Shown one piece after another: positions 36,093 through 47,044 of a stretch of 64,000 nt of DNA. This stretch comes from Cervus elaphus (lineage: Eukaryota; Chordata; Mammalia; Artiodactyla; Cervidae). Position 1 is the first letter of the stretch. The number at the start of each line of letters is the position of its first letter. The DNA lies in assembly GCF_910594005.1 (NCBI RefSeq), contig NC_057832.1, positions 102,931,152-102,995,151 on the forward strand, read 5' to 3'. Position numbers and translations under genes: made by a program. Under the pieces are notes generated by a model, which did no database searches, was not told the DNA's origin, and saw only the letters and a program-made list of their open reading frames with translations.

Positions 36093-37190
36093 AACCATCT
36101 CATTTTCCACAGTTGATTGTGATCCACACAATCAGAGATTGTGTGGATCACAATTAACTGTGGAAAATTTTCAGAGATTGGCATACAAGACCATCTGACC
36201 TGCCTCTTGAGACACCTATATGCAGGTCAGGAAGCAACAGTTAGAAATGGACATGGAACAACAGACTGGTTCCAAATAGGAAAAGAAGTATGTCAAGGCT
36301 GTATATTGTCACCCTGCTCATTTAACTTATATGCAGAGTACATCATGAGAAACGCTGGGCTGGAGGAAGCACAAGCTGGAATCAAGATTGCCAGGAGAAA
36401 TATCAATAACCTCAGATATGCAGAAGACACCACCCTTATGGCAGAAAGTGAAGAGGAACTAAAAAGCCTCTTGATGAAAGTGAAAGAGGAGAGTGAAAAA
36501 GTTGGCTTAAAGCTCAACATTCAGAAAACTAAGATCATGGCATCCGGTCCCATCACCTCATGGGAAATAGATGGGGAGACAGTGGAAACAGTGTCAGACT
36601 TTATTTTTTGGGGCTCCAAAATCACTGCATATGGTGACTGCAGTCATGAAATTAAAAGACGCTTACTCCTTGGAAGGAAAGTTATGACCAACCTAGACAG
36701 CATATTAAAAAGCAGAGACATTACTTTGCCAACAAAGGTCCATCTAGTCAAGGCTATAGTTTTTCCAGTAGTCATGTATGGATGTGAGAGTTGGACTGTG
36801 AAGAAAGCTGAGCACCGAAAAATTGATGCTTTTGAACTGTGGTGTTGGAGAAGACTCTTGAGATCCAACCAGTCCATCCTAAAGGAGACCAGTCCTGGGT
36901 GTTCATTGGAAGGACTGATGCTGAAGCTGAAACTCCGGTACTTTGGCCACCTCATGCGAAGAGTTGACTCATTGGAGAAGACCCTGATGCTGGGAGGGAT
37001 TGGGGGCAGGAGGAGAAGGGGACGACAGAGGATGAGATGGCTGGATGGCATCACCAACTCAATGGACTTGAGTTTGAGTAAACTCTGGGAATTTGTGATG
37101 GACAGGGAGGCCTGGCATGCTACGATTCATGGGGTCGCAAAGAGTCGGACACGACTGAGCGACTGAACTGTACTGAACTGAACCATCTCA
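36093..37190 (+). mobile_element. BovB (RTE) LINE with hairpin 5' end and perfect 10-bp target-site duplication
   Basis: The body is at about 36103-37180, flanked by AACCATCTCA at 36093-36102 and 37181-37190. One frame stays open for 341 codons (36141-37166) through the rest of the BovB RT and C-terminal domain to its natural end region. It contains QGCILSPCSFNLYAEYIM, then YAED (36417-36428) where active BovB has YADD, and GLKLNIQKTKIMASGP. Near 36861 a 21-nt in-frame deletion removes the VPWTARR segment. The endonuclease domain and first RT motifs are missing, so it cannot mobilise itself. The 5' edge is an inverted duplication (36102-36168). The tail is short ACTGA-type repeats, not poly(A). 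Confidence 0.95.
36102..36168. repeat. 32-bp inverted repeat at the BovB 5' junction
   Basis: The left arm 36102-36133 and right arm 36137-36168 are reverse complements with one mismatch (G versus A at the GTTG/GTTA position). The spacer is AGA. The right arm is normal BovB sequence in register with the rest of the element, and the left arm is the inverted copy. Confidence 0.95.
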
Positions 37191-37459
37191 AATTAAAGTG
37201 AACTTTAATTCTTACCCTCAAGAGGCTCTCAACGTATGTCTTAATCATTCTTCCCTTTTTTAAAAGGCCTTATATCATTAGCATATATTTTGGGTTCTGC
37301 AAAGGTTTTTCAACCTTTATTAATGCCTAGTAAGTGCCAAGACCAGCAGGTAACAAAATGTACCCTGGCATGAAAGACAGTGTGGTCTAAAGCAATTCTT
37401 ACCTTCGGAATGCAACAAGTTTGTAAACTCGGATAAGGAAAAAAAAGCATCTTCATTTT
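37191..37459. other. No recognisable feature
   Basis: Short intronic spacer between the BovB and the next SINE. Nothing seen. Confidence 0.4.
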
Positions 37460-37705
37460 TACTAATGGTAAAGAATCTGCCTGCCAATGCAGGAAACACA
37501 GAGAAAACACAGAGAAACACAGGAAACACAGAAACACAGAGACAGGTTCAATCCCTGGGTCAGGAAGATCCCCTGGAGGAGGAAATGGCAACCCACTCCA
37601 GTATTCTTGCCTGGAAAATTCCATGGACAGAGGAGCCTAATGGGCTACAGTCCATGGGATCACAAAGAGCTGGACATGACAGAGAGACTGCACATAGCAC
37701 ACAAA
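37460..37705 (+). mobile_element. Bov-A SINE with internal minisatellite expansion
   Basis: 5'-truncated at AATGGTAAAGAATCTGCCTG. The usual CAGGAGACACAGGTTCAATC passage is enlarged at about 37491-37541 by irregular GAAACACAGA-like repeats (about 40-45 extra bases). After it come the normal GGAAGATCCCCTGGAGGAGG, GGACAGAGGAGCCTAATGGG and a diverged tail. Confidence 0.9.
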
Positions 37706-39073
37706 TGAACGTAAGCATTTCCTCCGATTATGAATGATGGCCTAAAATCAGGTAGTATTAGCCTCAGTACGTGTGACTTTGTCATCAAAAGATAGTATGT
37801 ATTTTTGTAAGATTACAATCATTTCAGAACCTCAAAATACAATATACCCAACGTCAGATCTTTTTATTTAATGTGCAAATAAGTAAGCATATTACCATGT
37901 TACAAACTTGGGGGTTTTTTTGAAAATGTTGTTATAATTGATTTCCTTTGTAATGGTATATATTTTGTGCATTCAAAAAAAAAAAAAAAATTACTCTGAG
38001 GATGAACCCACAGGCTTCACCAAAACGTCAAATCTGGCACAAAAAAGGTTAAGGGCTTCTGAGGCAGTAGAGTACACAGATTTGCAGCGAAGACAGAAAC
38101 CTAAACCCCAGTGTTGGTGTCTGTGGCCTAAAGTAAGTCAGTAAACTCTCAGAGGCTGTTTTCTCACTTGCGCTTACTTTTGAGGGTAGCTGGGACGTGA
38201 GAATGTGTGAAAAACCATAAATCAAATTTTACATGATGCCAGATCACAATAAAGATGCCAGAGTTAGCAGCATATCTAGGCCAATACAATGTCTGTAAAG
38301 GATTTTAAAATTTTCAGAGAAAAAACAAAGGTCAAAGGGGACATGTGACAGTTTTTAATCCAAACCCTATTAAAACACCTTGTCCTCGGGTAGTATCTGA
38401 AAGACAAACCAGAAAAGGCAAGCAACAATTAAGACAAGAACCAAACAGACAGCCACAGCTCATTATTTCACATGATCATCTAAATTTTTGTCACTTGAGA
38501 AAGTTACTTTAAAAGAGTTACTTTACCTGAGTTGAATTAAGAGAAATGTTACCAGTTGTATTTAAGATGCAAATGTGGTTTATCCTCAACCAAAAATTAT
38601 TCTCATCATTTTATCTTTACCACAGAGTATAGCACACTTATAAATTATGCTGAAATGCCTTTTTGTTCAAATATGTTTTACACATTTTAACAATCACAGA
38701 TTTAATCACAGGGTTTTTTTGTTTTAAATCAGTTTATTTCTGATGTCTGAATTTAAAATAGCAAATGAAATGGATAAATTGTGAAAATACTATCTCAACT
38801 AATGCATGCAAACAAGAAAACCTTTAACCCTTAGATTCTGGAAGTTAAAAGGAAGAGAGGAGAGACACAGATAATCCCAAAAGTCAAACATCAAAGCTTT
38901 ATTTTGGATCTAGTAAGAGGCATCCACTTGGATAGAATCCGTTAGTGAATAACCACCTTATCGGGATAGCAGCCATGAGCTGTGGGGATAAATTCAGAGG
39001 GAAAACAGAAAGTAATTAGTACCTGCCAGTATTCCAACATTGGGCAGTGAAAATAGTCTGTACACACACCTTT
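37706..39073. other. AT-rich intronic DNA with a possible MIR relic
   Basis: An A16-17 run lies at about 37975-37990. At 38045-38165 a TCTGAGGCAGTAGAGTACAC stretch followed later by GCCTAAAGTAAGTCAGTAAA loosely resembles MIR. Nothing else was recognised. Confidence 0.4.
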
Positions 39074-39197
39074 GAAAGTGAAAGTGAAGTCGCTCAGTCG
39101 TGTCCAACTCTTTGCAACCCTGTGAACTGTAGCCTACCAGGCTCCTCCATCCATGGGATTCTCCAGGCAAGAATACTGGAGTGGGTTACCATTTCTG
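39074..39197 (-). mobile_element. Bov-A SINE, reverse half of a head-to-head pair
   Basis: GAAAGTGAAAGTGAAGTCGC tail variant, then GTGTCCAACTCTTTGCAACC, CCAGGCTCCTCCATCCATGG and AGAATACTGGAGTGGGTTAC. Only the 3' half is present, in reverse orientation. It is immediately followed by a forward Bov-A copy. Confidence 0.9.
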
Positions 39198-39210
39198 ACT
39201 ACAAAGCAAT

Positions 39211-39400
39211 AGTCTCATAGCTCAGTGGGTAAAGAATCTGCCTGCAATGCAGAAGACCTGAATTCGATCCCTGGGTCAGGAAGATCCCCTGGAGAAGGAA
39301 ATGGCAACCCACTCCAGCATTCCTGCCTGGAGAATCCCATGGACAGAGGAGCCTGGCAGGCTACAGTCTATGGGGTTGCAAGAGTCGGACATGACTTAAG
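39211..39400 (+). mobile_element. Bov-A/Bov-tA SINE, forward half of a head-to-head pair
   Basis: TAGCTCAGTGGGTAAAGAAT head, ATTCGATCCCTGGGTCAGGA, CCTGGAGAAGGAAATGGCAA, GGACAGAGGAGCCTGGCAGG and AGAGTCGGACATGACTT. Its 3' part (about 39296-39400) is complementary to the reverse copy at 39074-39197. Confidence 0.92.
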
Positions 39401-39868
39401 ATATCATTGGTCAATTCATCATTAAGACAACACAAAACAATAAAATAACTGAGTGGAGTAAAGGCTGGTTAAAAAGTGATTAGAGTTCAGTGGGAATTAT
39501 CAGGGGAGACTTCTTGAAGAGGCAGGATTGTACTGATTTTAAAGACAAATCTGACCCAATTCTTTTTAGGGAGGAGGGTTTGTGATAAATAGGGCAAGGG
39601 AGAGACGCAAGAGGACAGCTAGAATCACAAGGGGTTAGTTTAGAAAGTTAAAAATAGGAAATCTCCCTCCTTAATTAAATCATCAAAATCTATATTCATG
39701 TATCATCAGGAATTTACTATCAAAAAATAAGTGTAGGAAACTGTCCCACCTAAAATCATTTAAAACCTCTCAGACACTGCAATGACAAAGTAGTTAGACA
39801 ACAACAACAATACAAAAGCCTATGCGTAAATGTTCGCAAACTGGCCTCAAAAAATAATATATGTACAC
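39401..39868. other. No recognisable feature
   Basis: Intronic DNA, partly resembling an old degraded repeat near 39540-39640 (GGAGGAGGGTTTGTGATAAA), but not assignable. Confidence 0.35.
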
Positions 39869-39907
39869 GTGTGTGTGCATGTGTGTGTGTGTGTATATAT
39901 ATATATT
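39869..39907. repeat. (GT)n(TA)n compound microsatellite
   Basis: GTGTGTGTGCATGTGTGTGT running into TATATATATATATA. Likely polymorphic. Confidence 0.95.
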
Positions 39908-40089
39908 TTCCCCCACAGAGTGACAGAGCAACTCAGGATGTCTGAAAGCAGGGACCAGAGTGAGGACATTTTGCAAGTGACTGCCAGGAGTGGAGTTTTT
40001 TTGGAAATATGCCTATACCTTCTCTAAAGTCACATAAAATAAATGTGCTGATATAAACTACTGTACATCTAATATTTTAGCAATAGCTT

Positions 40090-40460
40090 CTCAATCTTCT
40101 TATTTTTTGTAATCACTTCAAACTTACAAAAGAGTTGCAAGGACACTACAAAAAATCCACATGTACCCTTCACCCATATTTCACAACTGACATGTTATCA
40201 GATATATTTGATCACTGTCTCCTCCTTTCTCCACAGACACACACGCATAATAGTTTCTTCTGAAAAATGTGATAGTACATTGCAGACATGATAACTTTTA
40301 TCCCTAAATATTTCAGGGAGCTTTCTAAAACAAGAGAACAATCTGTTCTGTAACTATTGTACAATGATCAAAATTAGGAAATAACAGTCATATACATACG
40401 ATACTACAATCTATACGTCTTATACTATTCTCCAATCATCCATACATCTTTTAAAGAAAA
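40090..40460. repeat. Old L1M-type fragment
   Basis: Blocks CAAAAGAGTTGCAAGGACAC, ATGTACCCTTCACCCATATT, GTACATTGCAGACATGATAA, TATCCCTAAATATTTCAGGG and ATTGTACAATGATCAAAATT follow a segment common to old L1 elements. Confidence 0.6.
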
Positions 40461-40536
40461 CAAAAAACAAAACACGTGATTCAGATCCAACCCAGGAGGA
40501 TATACTTTCAGTGATAGTATTTCTTTAATTTATGAA

Positions 40537-41990
40537 AGGTGATAGAATTCCAGTTGAGCTACTTCAAATCCTAAAAGATGATGCTGTGAAAGTGCTGCAC
40601 TCAGTATGCCAGCAAATTTGGAAAACTTGGCAGTGGCCACAGGACTACAAAAGGTCAGTTTTCATTCCAATCCCAAAGAAAGGCAATACCAAAGAACGCT
40701 CAAACTGCCGCAGAATTGCACTCATCTCACATGCTAGCAAAGTAATGCTCGAAATTCTCCAAGCCAGACCTCAGCAATACGTGAACCGTGAACTTCCAGA
40801 TGTTCAAGCTGGTTTTAGGAAAGGCAGAGGAACCAGAGATCAAATTGCCAACATCTGCTGGATCATCAAAAAAGCAAGAGAGTTCCAGAAAAATATCTAT
40901 TTCTGCTTTATTGACAATGCCAAAGCCTTTGACTGTGTGGATCACAGCAAACTGTGGAAAATTCTTCAACAGATGGGACTACCAGACCACCTGACATGCC
41001 TCCTGAGAAACCCACATGCAAGTCAGAAAGCCACAGTTAGAACTGGACATGGATCAACAGACTGGTTCCAAATAGGAAAAGGAGTATGTCAAGGCTGTAT
41101 ATTGTCACCCTGCTTATTTAACTTATATGCAGAATACATCATGAGAAATGCTGGGCTGGAGGAAGCACAAGCTGGAATCAAGATTGCTGGGAGAAATATC
41201 AATAACCTCAGATATGCAGATGACACCACCCTTATGGCAGAAAGTGAAGAACTAAAGAGTCTCTTGATGAAAGTGAAAAAGGAGAGTGAAGAAGTTGGCT
41301 TAAAGCTCAACATTCAGAAAACTAAGATCATGGCATCCAGTCCCATCACTTCATGGCAAATAGATGGGGAAACAGTGGAAACAGTGGTTGACTTTATTTT
41401 TTTGGCTCCAAAATCACTGGAGATGGTGACTGCAGCCATCAAATTAAAAGACGTTTGCTCCTTACAAGCAAAGTTATGACCAACCTGGACAGCATATTAA
41501 AAAGCAGAGACATTACTTTGTCAACAAAAGTCCATCTAGTCAAGGCTATACTTTTTCCAGTAGTCATGTATGGATGTGAGAGTTGGACTATAAAGAAAGC
41601 TGAGTACCAAAGAACTGATGCTTTTGAACTGTGGTGTTGGAGAAGACTCTTGAGAGTCCCTTGGACTGCAAGGAGATCCAACCAGTCCATCCTAAAGGAG
41701 ATCAATCCTGGGTGTTCATTGGAGGGACTGATGTTGAAGCTGAAACTCCAATACTTTGGCCACCTGATGCGAAGAGCTGACTCATTTGAAAAGACCCCGA
41801 TGCTGGGAAAGATTGAGGGCAGGAGGAGAATGGGACGACAGAGGATGAGATGGTTGGATGGCATCACTGAGTCAATGGACATGGGTTTCGGTAGACTCTG
41901 GAAGTTGGTGATGGACAGGAAGGCCTGACGTGCTGTGGTTCATGGGGTCGCAAAGAATCGGACACGGCTGAGAGACTGAACTCAACTGAA
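40537..41990 (+). mobile_element. BovB (RTE) LINE, longest copy in the window
   Basis: About 1.45 kb. A 315-codon open frame (40532-41479) carries most of the RT: FIPIPKKGN, DVQAGFRKGRGTRDQIAN, motif A FIDNAKAFDCVDHSKLW, QGCILSPCLFNLYAEYIM, and an intact YADD at 41213-41224. A net one-base deletion in a T/G run at about 41397-41405 shifts the frame. The proper frame resumes at 41455-41928 with the C-terminal domain and ends at a Trp-to-stop change (TGA, 41926-41928) a few codons before the natural end. The endonuclease domain is absent. I found no convincing target-site duplication. Confidence 0.95.
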
Positions 41991-43107
41991 GGCAGATTTA
42001 AATTTAATAAATCCAGGGAGAGGAGCGCCTGGCAATTTTATCCTACTTTATTTTTTTCCATTTGATTTATATGCTCTATTACAGTAGTCTTCCATGTTTT
42101 TAGAGGGAAACAAAGCAAAAGAAAAAAACAACTAGAAGCCTACTTACGCTTACTTCAGTATATGAAGCACAGTAAATGCACTGTCACCCAACATGAGATC
42201 CACAAGACTCTGCTTTGAGTTTATTCCCATTTAATTGTCAATACCTCAAGAGCAACAAGCCTCTCTTGTCTTTGTATCCCTTATAGTTAACACATTGCTA
42301 TGAATGTTTGAATCATCAAAGTTTGATTTTTGCAAAACACTTCAGTAGGACAGGCAGAAGAAACAGGTCTATCTTTTCAGGTTAAGATTAAACTCCATTA
42401 GGATTCTCCATGAGAGAGAAAAGAAAACTGTACATAAAAATGATTGGAGAATAAGTATCTTCACCCACTAATCACTTAGAATAAAGCAAAACACCCCATC
42501 TTCCACCCCTCCACTACTAATACTGACTCCTCAGTGCAAGTCCCTTCCCCACCACTATTACTGATGCTGTAGTAGCCCATCAATGTAGTCCACTGACTCT
42601 AAGAAGCACAATTATTCACATTCCAACAGCTCTGATTGTTATCGATGGCATCTTACTGTTGCTGGGGGGCCAAGCAGCAGTCATCACATAGTTCATGACA
42701 TTGTCTATGTATGATCAAGAAAGTAATAGCATCGAAACATGGAGAAAGAATGTCAGCAGCTTGGGAGAAAACTCCAGAGCAGATAGTAAAACCCTCTTGT
42801 GAGAAATGCCCCATCACTAGCACTTTTAAAGGCATAGAGTTTGTATTTCCACACTTTGTGGAAATACACCAACATGACAACTTGGAGTTGGAAAGTAAGT
42901 CAAAAACTAGGACTCTGAACATGAGTAAAATTGAAGAATCATAACCAAGTCATTTTCCTTCAATTTTCCTTTCTAATCTACGTTCTTCCAATAAATGCAA
43001 AATGAATGTTCCCAAAGAATAAGAAAGCATTTTATCACAGCTTAATTGTCAAGGTTATTTATCAGTGAAACATAAAACAATGGTATATCTTATAATTACT
43101 GGCATCT
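41991..43107. other. Unassigned intronic DNA
   Basis: A 77-codon plus-strand frame lies at 42711-42944 with no similarity that I recognise. It contains a 12-bp palindrome (listed separately). No exon or named repeat. Confidence 0.4.
42842..42868. repeat. Perfect 12-bp inverted repeat, 3-nt spacer
   Basis: TGTATTTCCACA and TGTGGAAATACA flank CTT. It can form a compact hairpin on either strand, and there is no T-run suggesting a terminator function here. Confidence 0.9.
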
Positions 43108-43280
43108 TAGGTTCAAGAGACACAGGTTCAATCCCTGGGTCAGAAGATCCTCTGGAGAAGGGTAAGGCAACCCACCCCAGTCTTCTTGCCTGGAGAATCC
43201 CACAGACAGAGGAGCCTGGCGGGCTGCAGTCCACGGGGTCACAAAGAGTCGGACACGACTGAGTGACTGAGCACATAGCA
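43108..43280 (+). mobile_element. Bov-A SINE, 5'-truncated
   Basis: Begins at the GACACAGGTTCAATCCCTGG passage, then GGAGAATCCCACAGACAGAG, GAGCCTGGCGGGCTGCAGTC and GGACACGACTGAGTGACTGA. Confidence 0.9.
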
Positions 43281-43368
43281 CGTCAGTTCAAGAGAACACA
43301 GAATTCCCAGCACAGAGGAGAGAGATGTGCTCTGTGCTCAGAGAGCTCCTTCAGAAAACGACCACAAG

Positions 43369-43405
43369 GGAATTCTCTGGTGGGCCAGTGGTTACGAACT
43401 TGTGC
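43369..43405 (+). repeat. CHR SINE head fragment (tentative)
   Basis: GGGAATTCTCTGGTGGGCCA followed by GTGGTTACGAACTT resembles the start of a CHR SINE. The rest is not recognisable. Confidence 0.4.
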
Positions 43406-44229
43406 CAGAAAATACCACAGCCAAGCCAGAAAGCCCAATGACATTACATTGGCCAGCTTTCAACTGCTCCAGACACTGACAAGGTTCTTGCAGGCCAGCC
43501 AGCTGGGCCCTGCAACAATCAGGCAGCCACTTCTTGAGGCCGCATTTTAGAAGGCAGTATCTCTACCTGCGCTGCAGCATGCTCCTAGCTCCTAACACAG
43601 AAGGCAAACCACTGGGGGAGACAGCATAGCACTCATATCCCCTACAAACCAAAACACAGCTGGGATGCTAAATTCAGACCTACCAATCTTGATGGTACCC
43701 TTTTAATTACTATTATTCCCTAATTCTCTAAAAGTGTTTTTTTTTTAAACCCAGACACTGCCAACAACATTGTTTTGTTATTGGCCAAGTAATTCTGAGT
43801 ATCATATCCAAATAATGAAACATAAATAAACTATTTTAAAGCAAGAGACCTTTAAGAATGCATATCCTTATACGTTGCTCATGTTAACGTATTTTTACCT
43901 AATTTTAAATTTTGGTACACCAGAACTAAACATACACACACATACATTTATATATGTTATATACTTTTAGAGATAAAAGTATATTTCAGATTGTTTGGAG
44001 ACAAACTTCAAAAAATGATATAATTTCTACTTATAAATGTTCATAGGCATACACAAATAAAACCATAATTGTAATTACATATTATAACTATATAACTATG
44101 ACTTGAGTGGGAAAATATCAAACTTAATCATTAATCACAAAATGTTTCGCCCACCTTATAGTGCTGGTATACAAAGCTGAATGAAATGGTTCTTATCAAA
44201 AAAGCTCACAAGCTATCCAAGGAATACAG
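43406..44229. other. No recognisable feature
   Basis: AT-rich intronic DNA after a short GC-richer part. Nothing named. Confidence 0.4.
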
Positions 44230-44350
44230 GAGATAAGAGTCCATTCCACCATTTGACAGATAAGAACATTAAGGCTCAGAGAAATAAATTTGTACAAGGT
44301 AATATGGCTAGTTGCCAATAAGGCTGAGACAGAAGTTATTTCCAACCAGC
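44230..44350 (-). repeat. MIR SINE
   Basis: CCATTTGACAGATAAGAACA, TTAAGGCTCAGAGAAATAAA and GGTAATATGGCTAGTTGCCA correspond to the reverse complement of the MIR core. Confidence 0.7.
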
Positions 44351-44428
44351 AAGTCAATAACACATGAATTTAAGCAGTCTCTATTTATTAAGCAATGTTC
44401 TAAGCTTCAGGTTACCCTTCTGGTAATT

Positions 44429-44751
44429 AGTACTCAATCCTAAAGGAAATCAACCCTGCATATTCATTGGAAGGACTGATGCTTAAGCCGAAGCTGCAAC
44501 ACTTTGGCCAACCTCATGCAAAGAGCCAACTCATTGGAAAAGACCCTGATACAGGGAAAGACTGAAGGCAAAAGCAGAAGGAGGAGGCAGAGGATGAGAT
44601 GGTTAGACAGCATCATCGACTCAATGGACATGAGTCTCAGCAAACTCCAGGAGACAGTGAAGGACAGCGAACCCTGGCAAGCTGCAGTCCATGGGGTCAC
44701 AAACAGTCGGACACGACTTAACGACTGAACAACAACAATCAGTACCCAATC
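44429..44751 (+). mobile_element. BovB 3' fragment with 11-bp target-site duplication
   Basis: The body is at about 44440-44740: ATTGGAAGGACTGATGCTTA, CTCATTGGAAAAGACCCTGA, GACAGCATCATCGACTCAAT, and GTCGGACACGACTTAACGAC followed by an AAC repeat tail. Flanks AGTACTCAATC (44429-44439) and AGTACCCAATC (44741-44751) differ at one base. Confidence 0.93.
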
Positions 44752-47044
44752 GTAGAGACGAGGAAATCGCTCTGACTGGCCTGCGGTGATTCAGGACTAA
44801 TGGGTCCCAAAGCATGAGCTCCCCTCCTGGACCACACTGCCTCTACCTGACGCCGCAACATCGGACTTTTGCAGGCTCTGACCCTCCCTGAAAAGTGGCC
44901 TGACACAGCATGAAATTAGTGCTGTGTCCCTGTGCTAAATTCTCCCTCCTACTTAAGAGTTTAATGGGGAGAAATGCAAGAGCAATTACTCTGAAATAGA
45001 GAAAAACAAAAAAAAAAAGCCACCACTATCAACTTGAAAAATCAGATAAACAAAAGCCAACCAAAATTATATAGGCTATTAAAAAAGTATATTTGTGACA
45101 ATCCCTTCATTTCACTGTCCAGCCACACCAGCCTTGGGCACAACAGCAGAGGGAACAGTTTCTCTCTGATATAAGTTTACGTGTACTACAAGGAATCTTC
45201 AGTGACTACTAATTAAACTGTTAACATGTCTATACTAACGTCTCTGCGGTTAACACGTTATTTGCATACACACAATCTGCGTGTATATGTATAGACAAAT
45301 ATTTGTTTGCTGCCTGTTTCAATGAGAACAACATATAGACCATATATGAACTCAAATATTGGAAACGAAAGTGAGCCATTTCAGCCCATTCACAAGGCAT
45401 AAAGAAACCTTGATTTCGAGCTATGCGAAGGTGCCGACAACTTTGTGGTGGCAAAGCTCATTGTAAATTCATCATTAAAAGTGAAATGGTATTTGGGTTT
45501 CCAAGTTAACCCAAGACTCCATTACAAGCCTGAAGAATTATTTTATAAAAACATTATTTTCAGCTGCACTCATTCTTTCTTTGAGAAAACGCATTTTGAG
45601 TTTCTTTGCTCATTAACCGGGAATGGCCCAAGAAAGAGCAGTGGCTATAACATATAAAGCCCTATCACTCTTGGGCATTGCCAAGAATTGAGGAAAGCTG
45701 AGGTTCAACACATTGCCCTCAAGTGATATACACAGTAAGGGGCAGGGCTGAGACCGGTGCCTAGCCAGTCTTCGAGATCTATCAACATACTTGCTCCTTC
45801 CACCAAAACACAGCCTGGGTGTTTACTAAATAGGTAGGTATCTGAGGTACCTCTTGCATGACACACAGGAGGGGCAGGGGGCCTACTGAAAATCTCCCAC
45901 CAAATCCTGACTCTGCTCTCTCAGCCCTACTAAGCCCTCCCATTTAAGATGTACGATCCAGCCTCAGGCCAAAGCACCTGGTAACATTCTGCTAGTTGCA
46001 AAGCTAAGTGAAGAGACATCAAATGCAGTGCTTTTGCTTCATAGAGGCGCTGAAGAAACCCAAGTAACAATCAGATCTATGATGAAGAACCACCCACGGC
46101 CACTACTCAAGTGAAATCAAGGTCAAGTAGATCAGATCAGCCTCCCCAAAACAACAATCTGAAGCACCCCATTTTTAAAGACAGTTGGCAATCATACAAA
46201 AAAGAAAAATGCACACATAATAATGGCAAATGTCCTAAATTACACTTGGTGATACAGTGTCAGGAAATAACTTTAAGTTATTTGATGATGATTTCATTCA
46301 TGATTTCTTTTGGATAGATTGCATGATGAATACCTTCTGGTTATGATCTTTGTTCATTTTCAAGAGGGCTAAATTTTGCATGAATAGGCACACCAGATAG
46401 GTGCTCCCTGCTGTTTCATCAACACAGAAACTACTAGTTCCTACAATGTGGGAGAAAAAAGAAAACCACATTATACAATTTATCTAAGGGAACATGTTAT
46501 ATTAATATGTATAGCTTCCTAAATGCTTTAGTATAAAACAGCTTTTTAAAATGAAGTACCTGTTAGAGAAAAACAAGATCAATTGGCTGAAAAACTAACT
46601 GTATCTCCTTCTCTTATTCTGAAGGCAACAGAAAAACAGCACTATCTCTTCTTCTTCAGCAAATGCTGTGTTTCTTGTTATTAAGACAACGTGGTGTGTA
46701 ATTCCCTAAAGACAGACTTCTTCAGAAACTTGAAAATAAAAATCCACTGTTCAAATACATCCAACAATGCCACTCTTCTGATACTAAACTGAGTGACTGC
46801 CGTGCTCCTCTGACCAGGGAACGAGATCACCCAGCACAGGCTCAGCAGAGGTCCAGGCTCACACTCCCCAGTGTCTCAGAAAGGGGTATGAATTCCCAAA
46901 GCTCTTCTTCACCTCCATTCTACTGAGCCACGTCAAAATTTTAAAACAGAATAAATATCATCATGCAAGTCCCTAAGTGAATGCCGCAAACACAGGAACA
47001 GAGAAAATATGCATTCGAAGATGCTTCTTACAAACATGACAAGA
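44752..47044. other. Mostly unassigned intronic DNA
   Basis: A short reverse MIR-like piece lies near 45720-45775 (AGTAAGGGGCAGGGCTGAGA). The remainder has no feature that I can name, including the 70- and 68-codon frames at 45445 and 46111. Confidence 0.4.

Noticed and set aside
42711..42944. 77-codon frame with Cys residues resembling a small zinc-binding protein
   Set aside because: No family recognised, no splice borders, no upstream context. It most likely reflects chance or an unidentified repeat.
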